Positions 8,516 through 17,478 of a DNA stretch of 64,000 bases are shown here, in pieces; position 1 is the stretch's first letter, and each line of letters starts with the position of its first letter. This stretch comes from Halorientalis litorea. GTDB taxonomy: Archaea; Halobacteriota; Halobacteria; Halobacteriales; Haloarculaceae. The stretch is from the NCBI RefSeq assembly GCF_023028225.1, contig NZ_CP095482.1, positions 1,178,001-1,242,000 of the forward strand, read 5' to 3'. The notes under the pieces were generated by a model, which was not told the DNA's origin, made no database searches, and saw nothing but the letters and a program-made list of their open reading frames with translations. Made by a program: the position numbers and the translations under genes.

Positions 8516-9520
8516 ATGGACGCACCCCTGTGGACGGCGACACACCGGCCGGACATCGACGACCTGCCCCAGTCGAGCGTCCGGGAGGCGATGTGGGGTG
8601 CCGTCTCCGACCCGATGAACCTCGTCGTCTACGGCCCGCCGGGGAGCGGCAAGACAGCCGCCGTCCGGGCGTTGGCCCGCGAGGCGCACACGGACCCGGA
8701 CAACGACCTCGTGGAAATCAACGTCGCCGACTTCTTCGGGATGACGAAGAAGGAACTGAGCGAGGACCCCCGCTTCGAGTCGTTCGTCACGCCGAAGCGA
8801 CGCCGGGAGTCCTCGAAGGCCGACCTCATCAACCACGTCCTCAAGGAGTCGGCCAGTTACGCGCCGGTGTCGGGCGAGTACAAGACGGTACTGCTCGACA
8901 ACGCCGAGGACGTGCGCGAGGACTTCCAGCAGGCCCTCCGGCGCGTGATGGAGCAGTACTACGAGACAACACAGTTCGTCATCGCCACGCGCCAACCGTC
9001 CGCGCTCATCCCGCCGATTCGGTCGCGGTGTTTCCCGGTTCCCGTCCGCGCCCCCACGCACGAGGAGACTGTCGCCGTCCTGCGGTCCATCGTCGAGGAC
9101 GAGGGTGCCGACCACGACGACGACGGACTGGAGTACGTCGCGGGCTACGGCGACGGCGACCTGCGGAAGGCCATCCTCGGCGCGCAGACGACCTACGAGG
9201 CGGCCGGGGAAATCACCATGTCGGCCGCCTACGAGGCACTCGGCGAGGTGGGCGTCGACGACCGCATCGAGTCGATGCTCGACGACGCCGAGGCGGGCGA
9301 GTTCACCGACGCGCGCTCGACGCTCGACGACCTGCTCGTCGAGGAGGGGTTCAGCGGCGAGGAAGTGCTCGCCGACATCCTCCGCGTGGCGCGGAGCAGG
9401 TACGACACCGAGCGGTTGGCACGCCTGCACGCGCTGGCCGGCGACATCGACATGGACTTGAAATCGGGGACGAACGACCGTCTCCACGTCTCACACTTGC
9501 TCACGAAACTCGCGGAGTGA
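8516..9520 (+). CDS. rfcC: Replication factor C small subunit 2 (RfcC-like AAA+ protein)
   Basis: This 334-aa clamp-loader-type AAA+ protein corresponds to the second small RFC subunit of haloarchaea and methanosarcinas, which helps load PCNA. Walker A is GPPGSGKT (residues 40-47). The Walker B segment reads VLLDNAED, with Asn129 in place of the usual catalytic Glu, so its own ATPase activity may be weak. The SRC arginine-finger motif (residues 170-172) is intact and can act on the neighbouring subunit. A C-terminal helical collar region follows. The canonical small subunit, RfcA, is encoded at 48.4 kb. No operon partner is obvious; the next gene is convergent. Confidence 0.85.
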   Translation: MDAPLWTATHRPDIDDLPQSSVREAMWGAVSDPMNLVVYGPPGSGKTAAVRALAREAHTDPDNDLVEINVADFFGMTKKELSEDPRFESFVTPKRRRESSKADLINHVLKESASYAPVSGEYKTVLLDNAEDVREDFQQALRRVMEQYYETTQFVIATRQPSALIPPIRSRCFPVPVRAPTHEETVAVLRSIVEDEGADHDDDGLEYVAGYGDGDLRKAILGAQTTYEAAGEITMSAAYEALGEVGVDDRIESMLDDAEAGEFTDARSTLDDLLVEEGFSGEEVLADILRVARSRYDTERLARLHALAGDIDMDLKSGTNDRLHVSHLLTKLAE

Positions 9521-9541
9521 CGCCGTACCGGACGGGTCACG

Positions 9542-10540
9542 TCACCGCGTGAGAACGTGAACGTGTCTGACCAGCGAACGGTGGACGCGCCGCTCGAAGC
9601 GGCCGGTGACCGTCCACCCGGCGTCGCTGGCCGCGTCCGTCCACGACTGGTCGGCGACGAGGACAGCACGCGGAGCGAGGCGGCGTGCCTCCGACAGCGC
9701 GCCCGCGACGACCCCAGCGAGGTCACGGCCCTCGATTTTCGACTGCCGACCGTACGGCGCGTCGAACACCACGCCGTCGGCGGCGTCGGCGGGGAGGGGG
9801 AGACGCGTCGCGTCGGCCCGCAGTACGGCGTACTCACCGGGGTCGGGCAGTCCGGCGGGCGAGTTTGCCGGGTCGAGCGCGTGTGCGAGGTTCTCGGCAG
9901 TGCCGCGGGCCATCTTCGCCTGCGCGTCCGAACCGATCACGTCCGTGCCGACGAGACCCGCCTCGACGAGGACGCCGCCGGTTCCACACATCGGGTCCAG
10001 AATGGTCGTGCCGGGGCGCGCACCGGCGACGTTGGCGATGGCACGTGCAAGTAACGGGTCCATGCTCCCGGGTTGGAAGAACGGGCGGTCGGTCGGCTTG
10101 CGGTCGCCGAAGTCACGGACGCTCTCGGCGGCCAGCCACCCGAGGGCACAACACCCCTCGGAGAACACCGCACGGAGCACGTTGTCGGGGTCGTCCAAGT
10201 CGACGGTGTAGCCGCGGGCGACCAGTTCCGCGCCGAGTTCGCGTTCGGCCCGCTGGGTGTCGACTCCGGTCAGACTGCGCACGTCGCGAGCGCGGACGGC
10301 CACCGTGCCGGTCCGGTCGGTGTCGGCGGCCCCGAGGAGCGCGACTGCACTCGCCACGTCGGGGTCCGTCCGACCCACGAGGTCGCTGGCGCGGCGGGTG
10401 AACGCGAGGCCGCGGACCCGGTCCGTGAGGCCGCGGGCCGTCGCCACCCCGGGCGCGACGCGCTCGACGGCACTCGCGGCACTCGACGCCTCGCGGGCCG
10501 CGAAGGCGTCGTCAGTCCCGGCGAATTCGAGCAGGTACAC
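9542..10540 (-). CDS. tRNA (guanine-10-N2)-methyltransferase-like THUMP/SAM enzyme
   Basis: This 332-aa protein has an N-terminal THUMP-type RNA-binding region and a C-terminal Rossmann methyltransferase domain. The SAM site is LDPMCGTGGVLVEAGL, and the catalytic motif DAPYGRQSK matches the (D/N)PPY-type motif of the Trm-G10/Trm11 family that methylates G10 of tRNA. A GTG at 10540 starts VYLLEF, the usual beginning of haloarchaeal members; an ATG 87 bp upstream adds a basic, non-conserved extension. It is convergent with rfcC and divergent from tbp. The exact target base is inferred from family resemblance. Confidence 0.85.
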   Translation of the reverse strand: MYLLEFAGTDDAFAAREASSAASAVERVAPGVATARGLTDRVRGLAFTRRASDLVGRTDPDVASAVALLGAADTDRTGTVAVRARDVRSLTGVDTQRAERELGAELVARGYTVDLDDPDNVLRAVFSEGCCALGWLAAESVRDFGDRKPTDRPFFQPGSMDPLLARAIANVAGARPGTTILDPMCGTGGVLVEAGLVGTDVIGSDAQAKMARGTAENLAHALDPANSPAGLPDPGEYAVLRADATRLPLPADAADGVVFDAPYGRQSKIEGRDLAGVVAGALSEARRLAPRAVLVADQSWTDAASDAGWTVTGRFERRVHRSLVRHVHVLTR

Positions 10541-10663
10541 GACGGGAAATGGCCGCGTGACGGCTTTACCGCTTCCGGTCGAACCGCCCGCTGTCGGGTA
10601 TAACGCCGTCTTCGCCGCCGGATACAAGTCGAGATGGTGACCTATCAGTTTCGGGTATCAACC

Positions 10664-10680
10664 TTTATAAACCTTAAATA
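10664..10680 (+). promoter_or_regulatory. Overlapping TATA elements of tbp
   Basis: TTTATAAA (10664-10671) is followed at once by TTAAATA (10674-10680). They lie 28-35 and 19-25 nt before the tbp ATG. Two adjacent TATA-like sites before the TBP gene could allow TBP to act on its own promoter; that is inference. Confidence 0.65.
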
Positions 10681-10698
10681 CGTGGTTTAAGTCGAGAC

Positions 10699-11262
10699 AT
10701 GGTTGACCCCAAGGAAACAATCAACATCGAGAACGTCGTCGCTTCGACGGGTATCGGGCAGGAGCTCGACCTCCAGAGCGTGGCCATGGACCTCGAAGGG
10801 GCGGACTACGACCCCGAGCAGTTCCCCGGCCTCGTCTACCGGACTCAGGAGCCGAAATCGGCCGCACTCATCTTCCGGTCGGGGAAGATCGTCTGTACCG
10901 GTGCCAAGAGTACGGACGACGTTCACGAGAGCCTCCGCATCGTCTTCGACAAGTTGCGTGACCTGAACATTCAGGTCGACGAGGACCCCGAAATCGTCGT
11001 CCAGAACATCGTCACCTCCGCGGACCTCGGTCGCAACCTCAACCTCAACGCCATCGCCATCGGCCTCGGGTTGGAGAACATCGAGTACGAACCCGAGCAG
11101 TTCCCCGGCCTCGTCTACCGGCTCGACGAACCCGACGTGGTGGCCCTGCTGTTCGGCTCCGGGAAACTCGTCATCACGGGCGGGAAACAGCCCGAGGACG
11201 CCGAGGAGGCGGTCGACAAAATCGTCTCGCGACTCGAAGAACTCGGCCTGCTCGACGGCTGA
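10699..11262 (+). CDS. tbp: TATA-box-binding protein
   Basis: This 187-aa protein is the general transcription factor TBP, which binds the TATA box and recruits TFB. It is an internal duplication: NIENVVASTGIGQELDLQSV in the first half matches VQNIVTSADLGRNLNLNAI in the second, and each half contains PEQFPGLVYR followed by a GKIVCTGAK/GKLVITGGK strand. These are the two stirrups of the saddle. Length and acidity are normal for haloarchaea, which often carry several TBP paralogues. It has a strong promoter and is followed after 38 bp by a membrane-protein gene that could be co-transcribed. Confidence 0.97.
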   Translation: MVDPKETINIENVVASTGIGQELDLQSVAMDLEGADYDPEQFPGLVYRTQEPKSAALIFRSGKIVCTGAKSTDDVHESLRIVFDKLRDLNIQVDEDPEIVVQNIVTSADLGRNLNLNAIAIGLGLENIEYEPEQFPGLVYRLDEPDVVALLFGSGKLVITGGKQPEDAEEAVDKIVSRLEELGLLDG

Positions 11263-11300
11263 AACACAGGCTACATACCACGGGCGTCCGAACGCGGGGT

Positions 11301-11687
11301 ATGATTCCGTTGCAGAGTGTGACCGGCGGCGGACTGCTGGCAATCGTCGTCACCTTCCTCGTCGTCGCGCTCTTCTATGCCGTGACGCTCCACCTCGCGG
11401 CCACCTTCTTCATCGGCGACGTACCGAGCCAGCACGCCGCGACTGTCGCGCCCGTGCCCGCCGTCGTCTCGATCCTCCTTCAGCAGTACGGGACGACTGC
11501 GTTCGGTCCGCTCTCGCCGAGTCTCGGGGCTGGCGTCGCCATCCTCGTGACGCTCGTCGCCGACGCCATCGCCATCAGCTACGTCTACCGGCTCAAGTGG
11601 TCCTCGACGATACCGCTCACGCTCCTGCATTTCGGCTTCGCGGCCGTGTTGGGGTTCGCGCTGAACAACATCTTCGGCTTCATCTAG
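11301..11687 (+). CDS. Conserved membrane protein, 128 aa (DUF7473-like)
   Basis: This 128-aa protein has four predicted membrane helices (about residues 10-34, 44-62, 72-92 and 103-125) with a short polar loop after the first and third. It resembles a haloarchaeal family of unknown function that I believe is DUF7473; the number is from memory. No catalytic motif is visible. It lies 38 bp after tbp on the same strand, an arrangement that may be co-transcription. Its last eight bases overlap the stop end of the convergent HalOD1 gene. Confidence 0.75.
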   Translation: MIPLQSVTGGGLLAIVVTFLVVALFYAVTLHLAATFFIGDVPSQHAATVAPVPAVVSILLQQYGTTAFGPLSPSLGAGVAILVTLVADAIAISYVYRLKWSSTIPLTLLHFGFAAVLGFALNNIFGFI

Positions 11688-11946
11688 GTTCGACGGTAAT
11701 CGTCCCGTCGCTCCACACGTCGACTTCCGTCCCCGCGTGAGCGAACGTGACGTGGACATCACCGTCAGTTAGCAGGAGGCTGTTGAGGGCGTCGGGGTCG
11801 ATGCTCTCGAACAGCGCGGGGAGGTCGGTACTGTCACACCCCGACGAGGCCGCGATAACCGCAACGATGGCGGCACTGGGCGGCCTATCCGACCAGGCAT
11901 CACGGACGACAGTCATGCCGTCGTCAGGCGCGTCCGGGTCGCTCAT
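11680..11946 (-). CDS. HalOD1 output-domain protein, 88 aa
   Basis: This 88-aa protein is a stand-alone halobacterial output domain 1 (HalOD1). The family appears alone or at the end of haloarchaeal signalling proteins, and its mechanism is unknown. Typical stretches are PPSAAIVAVIAASSGCD, LPALFESIDPDALNSLL and a closing two-strand unit TFAHAGTEVDVWSDGTITVE. The ATG at 11946 is the only reasonable start. It overlaps the convergent membrane-protein gene by 8 bp. About 150 bp of sequence without a recognisable gene separates it from hisG. Confidence 0.85.
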   Translation of the reverse strand: MSDPDAPDDGMTVVRDAWSDRPPSAAIVAVIAASSGCDSTDLPALFESIDPDALNSLLLTDGDVHVTFAHAGTEVDVWSDGTITVEPR

Positions 11947-12094
11947 TGTCGAACCCAGCCTGTTGGTATAGAACGGAAGGGCGGCACATGGGACGACGTA
12001 GCAGTCTCAGCGGCAAGAGACTTGTGTGGTTGGCCGGGTCGGTCCAGACTGGACCTGACGAAGAACAGAAACGAACGTCGACTCGTGGTCGGGA

Positions 12095-12943
12095 CTACTC
12101 GACCATTCGCTCGATTTCGGTGACGAGGATGCCGCTCGCACCCTCGCGTTCGAGGTCGTTGATGGTCTCGAACACCTGTCGCTCGTCCACGACGGCGTGG
12201 ACTGCGACCTTGCTGTCGCCGGCGATATCCATCACCGTCGGCCCGCCCAGCCCCGGAATCACGTCTTTGACCGCTTGGAGGTTCTCCTCGGGAACGTTCA
12301 TCATCAGGTACCGTTTCCCCTCGGCCGTCTTGACCGACCGCAGTGCCGTCGTCACCTGCTCGACCTTCGGGTCGTCGAGTGCGTCCTCGCGGGCGAACAG
12401 GCGGACGGAGCTTTCGAGTACGTCGTCGACGACGCCCAGTCGGTTCATCCGCAGGGTCGTCCCGGTGCTGGTGATGTCGACGATGGCGTCGGCGATGTCC
12501 ACGTGGGGCGTGAGTTCCGTCGCGCCGGACACCTCCGCGATGTCGACATCGACGCCTTTGTCCTCGAAGTACGCACGGGTGACGTTCGGGAACTCGGTGG
12601 CGACGGTGCCGCCGGCGAGGTCCGCTACCGACTCGACGGGGCCGTCCTCGGGAGCGGCCAGCACCAGCCGGCAGGCCCCGTACTCCAAGTCGAGTAGGTC
12701 CACGAGGTTGTCGACGGCGGCCTCCCGCACTTGGTCGAGACCGGTGATACCCACGTCGGCGGCCCCGTCGCTGACGTACTCGGGGATGTCGGCGGCGCGG
12801 GCGTAGAGGATGGTCACGTCGGGGTCGACCGTCTCGGCGTAGAGTTTGCGGTCGGCACCGTCGACGACGTGCAGTCCGGCGCGGTCCAGCAGGTCGACCG
12901 ACGGCTCGTGCAGTCGCCCCTTGTTGGGCACGGCGATACGCAT
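12095..12943 (-). CDS. hisG: ATP phosphoribosyltransferase
   Basis: This 282-aa enzyme condenses ATP with PRPP in the first step of histidine biosynthesis. It is the long form: a two-lobed periplasmic-binding-protein-like catalytic domain ([25 protein letters not shown], and the PRPP loop [16 protein letters not shown]) followed by a C-terminal regulatory domain of about 75 residues for histidine feedback. The ATG at 12943 gives the family length; the open frame extends upstream only as read-through. It stands alone, without other his genes, as is common in haloarchaea, and is divergent from the SAH deaminase gene. Confidence 0.95.
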   Translation of the reverse strand: MRIAVPNKGRLHEPSVDLLDRAGLHVVDGADRKLYAETVDPDVTILYARAADIPEYVSDGAADVGITGLDQVREAAVDNLVDLLDLEYGACRLVLAAPEDGPVESVADLAGGTVATEFPNVTRAYFEDKGVDVDIAEVSGATELTPHVDIADAIVDITSTGTTLRMNRLGVVDDVLESSVRLFAREDALDDPKVEQVTTALRSVKTAEGKRYLMMNVPEENLQAVKDVIPGLGGPTVMDIAGDSKVAVHAVVDERQVFETINDLEREGASGILVTEIERMVE

Positions 12944-13037
12944 ACACGCACTTCCCGACCGTCGGTCAATTGCTTTTCGGGCCACGGAGCGGTCCGGGAT
13001 ACCGGGGATTAAGTCACTCCCCGGCCGAAGTCGGGAC

Positions 13038-14330
13038 ATGACGACGCTCGGAATCACGGGCGGGCGCGTCCTCCGGCCCGACGGGACCGTCACGCGCGCA
13101 GACGTACTCGTGGACAGCGACGCGGGCGAGATCCTGTCCGTCGGCGAGGCCGACGGTGCGGACGAGACACTCGACGCCACGGACGGACTGGTCGTCCCCG
13201 GCCTCGTCAACGCCCACACGCACGTCGCGATGACGCTCCTGCGGGGATACGCAGACGACAAGCCCCTCGACGCGTGGCTACAGGAGGACATCTGGCCCGT
13301 CGAGGCGGAACTCACCGCCGCCGACGTGCGCGCCGGGACGGACCTCGGACTCCTCGAGATGATTCGCTCCGGGACCACCACCTTCGGCGACATGTACTTC
13401 TTCATGGAGGAGGTGGTCGAGGCAGTCGCCGACGCCGGGATGCGCGCCCGCCTCGGCTACGGGGCCATCACCGTCGGCAAGGACGACGACGCGGCCCGCG
13501 AGGAGATGCGGACGGGACTCGACTTCGCCCGCGAACACGACGGCGCGGCCGACGGGCGCGTCTCCACGATGTTCACCCCCCACAGCCTCACCACCGTCGG
13601 CGAGGAGTACCTCCGCGAGTTCGTCCCGGAGGCCACCGAGGCGGGCGTTCCCGTCCACTTCCACGCCAACGAGACCGAGGACGAGGTGACCCCCATCGTG
13701 GACGAACGGGGGGAGCGACCGCTGGCGTACGCCGACGATATCGGGATGCTCACCGACCGAAACTTCCTCGCTCACGGCGTCCACGTCGACGAGCGCGAAA
13801 TCGAACTTCTCGCCGACCGCGGCACCGCCGTCGTCCACTGTCCGGCCTCGAACATGAAACTCGCCAGCGGGATGGCTCCCGTGCAGGCGATGCTCGACGC
13901 GGGCGTCCCCGTCGGCCTCGGAACCGACGGCGCGGCGTCGAACAACGACCTCTCGCTGTTCGACGAGATGCGCGACGCCGCGATGGTCGGCAAACTCGCC
14001 GCCGACGACGCCGCCGCCGTCGACGCCGGGACGGTCGTCGAGATGGCGACTGCCGGCGGTGCCGCCGCACTCGGCGTCGACTCGGGCCGTCTCGAACCCG
14101 GCGCGAACGCGGACATCGCGGTCGTGGACTTGGACGCCCCGCACCTGACGCCGGCCCACGACCCCGTGAGCCACCTCGCGTACGCCGTCACGGGGTCGGA
14201 CGTGCGCCACACAGTCTGTGACGGACGGGTGTTGATGCGTGACCGCGAAGTACTCCCACTCGACGCGGAGCGCGTGGTCGACGAGGCCAGTCGGCGCGCC
14301 CGTCGCCTCGTCGAGCGTGCAGAGAGTTAA
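13038..14330 (+). CDS. dadD: MTA/SAH deaminase (amidohydrolase)
   Basis: This 430-aa amidohydrolase matches the 5'-methylthioadenosine/S-adenosylhomocysteine deaminase family. Metal and substrate residues appear in [33 protein letters not shown] and [13 protein letters not shown]; the last carries the catalytic Asp. It should convert the adenine moiety of SAH or MTA (and perhaps 5'-deoxyadenosine) to hypoxanthine. The ATG at 13038 gives MTTLGITGG; an upstream in-frame start adds a basic extension not seen in this family. The SAH hydrolase gene lies less than 2 kb downstream on the same strand, so both routes of SAH disposal are nearby. Confidence 0.88.
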   Translation: MTTLGITGGRVLRPDGTVTRADVLVDSDAGEILSVGEADGADETLDATDGLVVPGLVNAHTHVAMTLLRGYADDKPLDAWLQEDIWPVEAELTAADVRAGTDLGLLEMIRSGTTTFGDMYFFMEEVVEAVADAGMRARLGYGAITVGKDDDAAREEMRTGLDFAREHDGAADGRVSTMFTPHSLTTVGEEYLREFVPEATEAGVPVHFHANETEDEVTPIVDERGERPLAYADDIGMLTDRNFLAHGVHVDEREIELLADRGTAVVHCPASNMKLASGMAPVQAMLDAGVPVGLGTDGAASNNDLSLFDEMRDAAMVGKLAADDAAAVDAGTVVEMATAGGAAALGVDSGRLEPGANADIAVVDLDAPHLTPAHDPVSHLAYAVTGSDVRHTVCDGRVLMRDREVLPLDAERVVDEASRRARRLVERAES

Positions 14331-14444
14331 ACCACGAAATTCGTTTTTGAACGCTCTAACTATTTCTCGTCCGGTCGTGTAGCGTCTGAACGTCGTGAAC
14401 GGGATACCGGCTTTATCGTAGTCTCTCCCGTGGCACCGGACACG

Positions 14445-15158
14445 ATGAGTTGGCAATCCAAGTCACTGGCAGTCGTCACGGTCACACTGTTGCTCGTCGG
14501 GGCCGTCGCACCGGCCGCGGCGGTGGGGTCGACCCCCGGCGACGTGGTCGCACAGCAGACGGACACGGACGAGGACGCGACGGACGTGACCGAGACGGCG
14601 ACGAACGAAACCGACGGTGACGACGGGACCGAGACCGAGTCCGAAAACGAAACCGACGCGACACCGTTCGGCGTGGAGGTGTCGACGTTCGTCCACGCGC
14701 TCCAAGAGGAGCGTAATATGACGGTGAACGGCACGGAGAACGGCACCGACCAGCCGTTCGGGCTGGTCGTCGCCACCTTCGTGACCGCGAACAACCCCGG
14801 CAACGGGCAGGGGCCGCCGTCGTGGGCCGGCCCGGGTGAGGACGACAACGAAAGCGACGACCGGCAGGGACCGCCGCCGTGGGCCGGCGATGAGGAAGAC
14901 AACGAGAGCAACGACGACCGGCGTGGGCCGCCGGAGTTCGTGAACGAGAGCGACGGCGACGAACAGGGACCGCCGCCGTGGGCCGGCGGTGACGACGAGG
15001 ACGACGAAGACGAGGAGGCAGCGAGCGAAGACGAGGAAGATGAGACTGAAGGGGATGACGAAGAGACCGAGGCGGACGACGGAGAAGAGGAAGACGAGGA
15101 CGACGAGACGGACGACGGGCCGCCGGCGAACGCCGGGAACGGCAACGGTCCGCGATAG
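14445..15158 (+). CDS. Secreted acidic protein with GPPxWAG repeats
   Basis: This 237-aa protein begins with a signal peptide (MSWQSKSLAVVTVTLLLVGA ... AAAVG). It continues as an extremely acidic, low-complexity chain. After a Thr/Glu/Asn region there is a short ordered unit repeated twice (FGVEVSTFVHALQ and FGLVVATFVTANN). Then come four proline-tryptophan units, QGPPSWAG, QGPPPWAG, RGPPEF and QGPPPWAG, spaced by Asp/Asn/Glu runs. The last 80 residues are nearly all Asp/Glu, ending AGNGNGPR. I know no function; an extracellular linker or matrix protein is possible. The start at 14445 is preferred because it puts the charged residues just before the signal helix. Confidence 0.7.
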   Translation: MSWQSKSLAVVTVTLLLVGAVAPAAAVGSTPGDVVAQQTDTDEDATDVTETATNETDGDDGTETESENETDATPFGVEVSTFVHALQEERNMTVNGTENGTDQPFGLVVATFVTANNPGNGQGPPSWAGPGEDDNESDDRQGPPPWAGDEEDNESNDDRRGPPEFVNESDGDEQGPPPWAGGDDEDDEDEEAASEDEEDETEGDDEETEADDGEEEDEDDETDDGPPANAGNGNGPR

Positions 15159-15182
15159 GTTCGACGTCCTGCCCTCGCAGTG

Positions 15183-16094
15183 TCAGTCGTCGCGTTCGTA
15201 GACACGGACGTTTCGGAACGCTGAGGCCGCGGAACAGCCGTCACAGTCGTTGACGAAGAGCAGTGTCGACGCGTCGCCGAGATACCCCGGATTGTTCGAG
15301 TTGTACACGTCTCCGATGGGGATTTCGTAGCGAGTCCAGCCGTCGCCTTGGGCGTACGACGGTCCGTAGCCGTTCGTGACGGGGACGCCCCAGTTCTGGC
15401 TGCCCGCGAGTTGGACGACGCGGCCGCTTTGTTGGTTCGTGTCCGTCTCGAATCCGATGGCGTGTATCTCGCCCACGTCGTCGCTCCGAAACTCGAACGC
15501 GACGACGGTGTCCTCGGTCACGGTGTAGTCGAACGGGACGCCCGCCCAGCGGTTCCCTTCGAGGGAGACCGAGCGGCCGCCCCCGTCGACGGTCACGGCA
15601 CCACCGACGTTGACGTTGCCCGACCAGTTCGCCGGCGGTGACCGGTCGAAGCGCGCGAGGCGGGTGGGCGTGGCGTCCGAGAGGTCGAACGTCCGCTCGT
15701 GGACGACGGCGTCGCCGCTCACGACGAGGACGCGGAGTTCCCCCTGCACCGCGTGGGCGAGACTGAGGGACTCTCCGGCACTGAGTTTTCCGTCACCGTC
15801 CTCCGTCACGGGCACGGTATCCGACAGCGGGACACGGTCGGGGCGGCCGTCGCTCCGGAGGACGACGGCGGCGTCGTCGAGTGGAAGCGGGTCACCGGAC
15901 TGGTGGACGAGCGTGACGGTCCGTTCGTCGGCAGTCGACTCGACGGCGACAGTCGTCGGGTCCTGTGTCGCACGGTCGGCGAAACCGAGGGCCAGTGTCC
16001 CGATGACCGCGAGGAGGACGACGCCGACGGCCACGAGCAACAGGACGGCCACCGACTCGGACTGCCCGCGAATGTGGGGGGCGGCTTCAGCCAC
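15183..16094 (-). CDS. Type IV pilin-like secreted protein
   Basis: This 303-aa protein has the archaeal pilin N terminus: RGQSESVAVLLLVAVGVVLL is a class III signal with a short charged leader followed by the hydrophobic pilin helix, cleaved in this group by PibD-type prepilin peptidase. The long extracellular part ends in a predicted beta-sandwich (about residues 150-300) with Trp/Tyr/Gly-rich strands such as DGWTRYEIPIGDVYN and FVNDCDGCSAAS, resembling carbohydrate-binding jelly rolls. It is large for a structural pilin and could be a minor, adhesive or surface subunit. It is convergent with the secreted repeat protein and divergent from ahcY. Confidence 0.75.
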   Translation of the reverse strand: MAEAAPHIRGQSESVAVLLLVAVGVVLLAVIGTLALGFADRATQDPTTVAVESTADERTVTLVHQSGDPLPLDDAAVVLRSDGRPDRVPLSDTVPVTEDGDGKLSAGESLSLAHAVQGELRVLVVSGDAVVHERTFDLSDATPTRLARFDRSPPANWSGNVNVGGAVTVDGGGRSVSLEGNRWAGVPFDYTVTEDTVVAFEFRSDDVGEIHAIGFETDTNQQSGRVVQLAGSQNWGVPVTNGYGPSYAQGDGWTRYEIPIGDVYNSNNPGYLGDASTLLFVNDCDGCSAASAFRNVRVYERDD

Positions 16095-16196
16095 ACCCGA
16101 TACTTGCTCGTGCTGATACTAACGGCTTTGGTCCGTATCGGTTCGCGACTGCCCCGGTTCGGCAGTGTTTTGAGGCCGCTTTCCTTCAGTTCAATC

Positions 16197-17474
16197 ATGA
16201 CTGCGACCATCAGCGAGCGGCTCGCCGACCCGGCGAGTGCGCGCGAGGCGGGACGGCAGAAGGTGGACTGGGCACGCGAACACATGCCCATCCTCGAATC
16301 GCTGCGCGAGGAGTTCCGCGCCGAGGAACCCTTCGCCGGCGAGCGAATCGGGATGGCGATGCACGTCGAGGCCAAGACGGCGGTGCTGGCCGAGACGCTG
16401 GCCGACGGCGGGGCCGAAGTCGCCATCACCGGCTGTAACCCCCTCTCGACTCACGACGACGTGTCGGCGGCACTCGACGCCCACGAGAACGTCACCTCCT
16501 ACGCCGAGCGCGGCGTGGACGACGAGGCGTACTACGCGGCGATGGAGGCGGTCATCGGCCACGAACCCACCATCACCGTCGACGACGGGATGGACCTCAT
16601 CGCGGCCATCCACGAGGACCACCCCGAACTCATCGACACCATCGTCGGCGGGTGCGAGGAGACGACGACCGGCGTCCACCGCCTGCGGGCGATGGACGAC
16701 GACGGCGCGCTCCGGTATCCGGTGTTCGCCGTCAACGACACGCCGATGAAACGCCTGTTCGACAACGTCCACGGGACCGGCGAGTCCTCGCTGGCCTCCA
16801 TCGCCATGACGACGAACCTCTCCTACGCCGGCAAGACCGTCGTCGTCGGCGGCTACGGTGACTGCGGCCGCGGCGTCGCCAAGAAGGCCAGCGGGCAGAA
16901 CGCCCGTGTCGTCGTGACCGAAGTCGACGCCCGCCGCGCGCTGGAGGCGCACATGGAGGGCTACGAGGTCATGCCGATGCACGAGGCCGCCAAGGAAGGT
17001 GACGTGTTCATCACCACGACGGGCAACCGCGACATCATCACGAAGGCGGACTTCGAGGTGATGGGCGACGGCGTTCTGCTGGCCAACGCGGGCCACTTCG
17101 ACGTGGAAATCGACCTCGACGCGCTCGACGACCTCGCCGCCGACCGCTACGAACCCCGCGACGGCGTCGAGGCGTACGTCATGCCCGACGGGCGGGAGTT
17201 GAACGTCCTCGCGGAAGGACGGCTGGTCAACCTCGCCACGCCCGTCGCCTTGGGCCACCCCGTCGAGGTTATGGACCAGAGTTTCGGCGTCCAAGCCGTC
17301 TGCGTCCGCGAACTGGTCGAGTCCGGCGACGAGTACGCGGCCGGCGTCCACGACGTACCCGACGAGTTGGACAGGGAAGTCGCCGAGGTCAAACTCGACG
17401 CCGAGGGCGTCGCCTTCGACGACCTGAGCGACGAGCAGCGCGAGTACATGGAGTCGTGGCAACACGGGACGTAG
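16197..17474 (+). CDS. ahcY: Adenosylhomocysteinase (SAH hydrolase)
   Basis: This 425-aa enzyme splits S-adenosylhomocysteine into adenosine and homocysteine using bound NAD. The NAD-binding motif is VVGGYGDCGRGVAKKA, and substrate residues lie in ITGCNPLSTHDD and GCEETTTGVHRL. The C-terminal region shows GHPVEVMDQSF. The ATG at 16197 (MTATISERL) gives the usual archaeal length; much longer upstream read-through belongs to the antisense of the pilin gene. A methyltransferase gene begins 4 bp after its stop, so product inhibition by SAH and methyl transfer are linked in one transcript. Confidence 0.96.
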   Translation: MTATISERLADPASAREAGRQKVDWAREHMPILESLREEFRAEEPFAGERIGMAMHVEAKTAVLAETLADGGAEVAITGCNPLSTHDDVSAALDAHENVTSYAERGVDDEAYYAAMEAVIGHEPTITVDDGMDLIAAIHEDHPELIDTIVGGCEETTTGVHRLRAMDDDGALRYPVFAVNDTPMKRLFDNVHGTGESSLASIAMTTNLSYAGKTVVVGGYGDCGRGVAKKASGQNARVVVTEVDARRALEAHMEGYEVMPMHEAAKEGDVFITTTGNRDIITKADFEVMGDGVLLANAGHFDVEIDLDALDDLAADRYEPRDGVEAYVMPDGRELNVLAEGRLVNLATPVALGHPVEVMDQSFGVQAVCVRELVESGDEYAAGVHDVPDELDREVAEVKLDAEGVAFDDLSDEQREYMESWQHGT

Positions 17475-17478
17475 CGAC

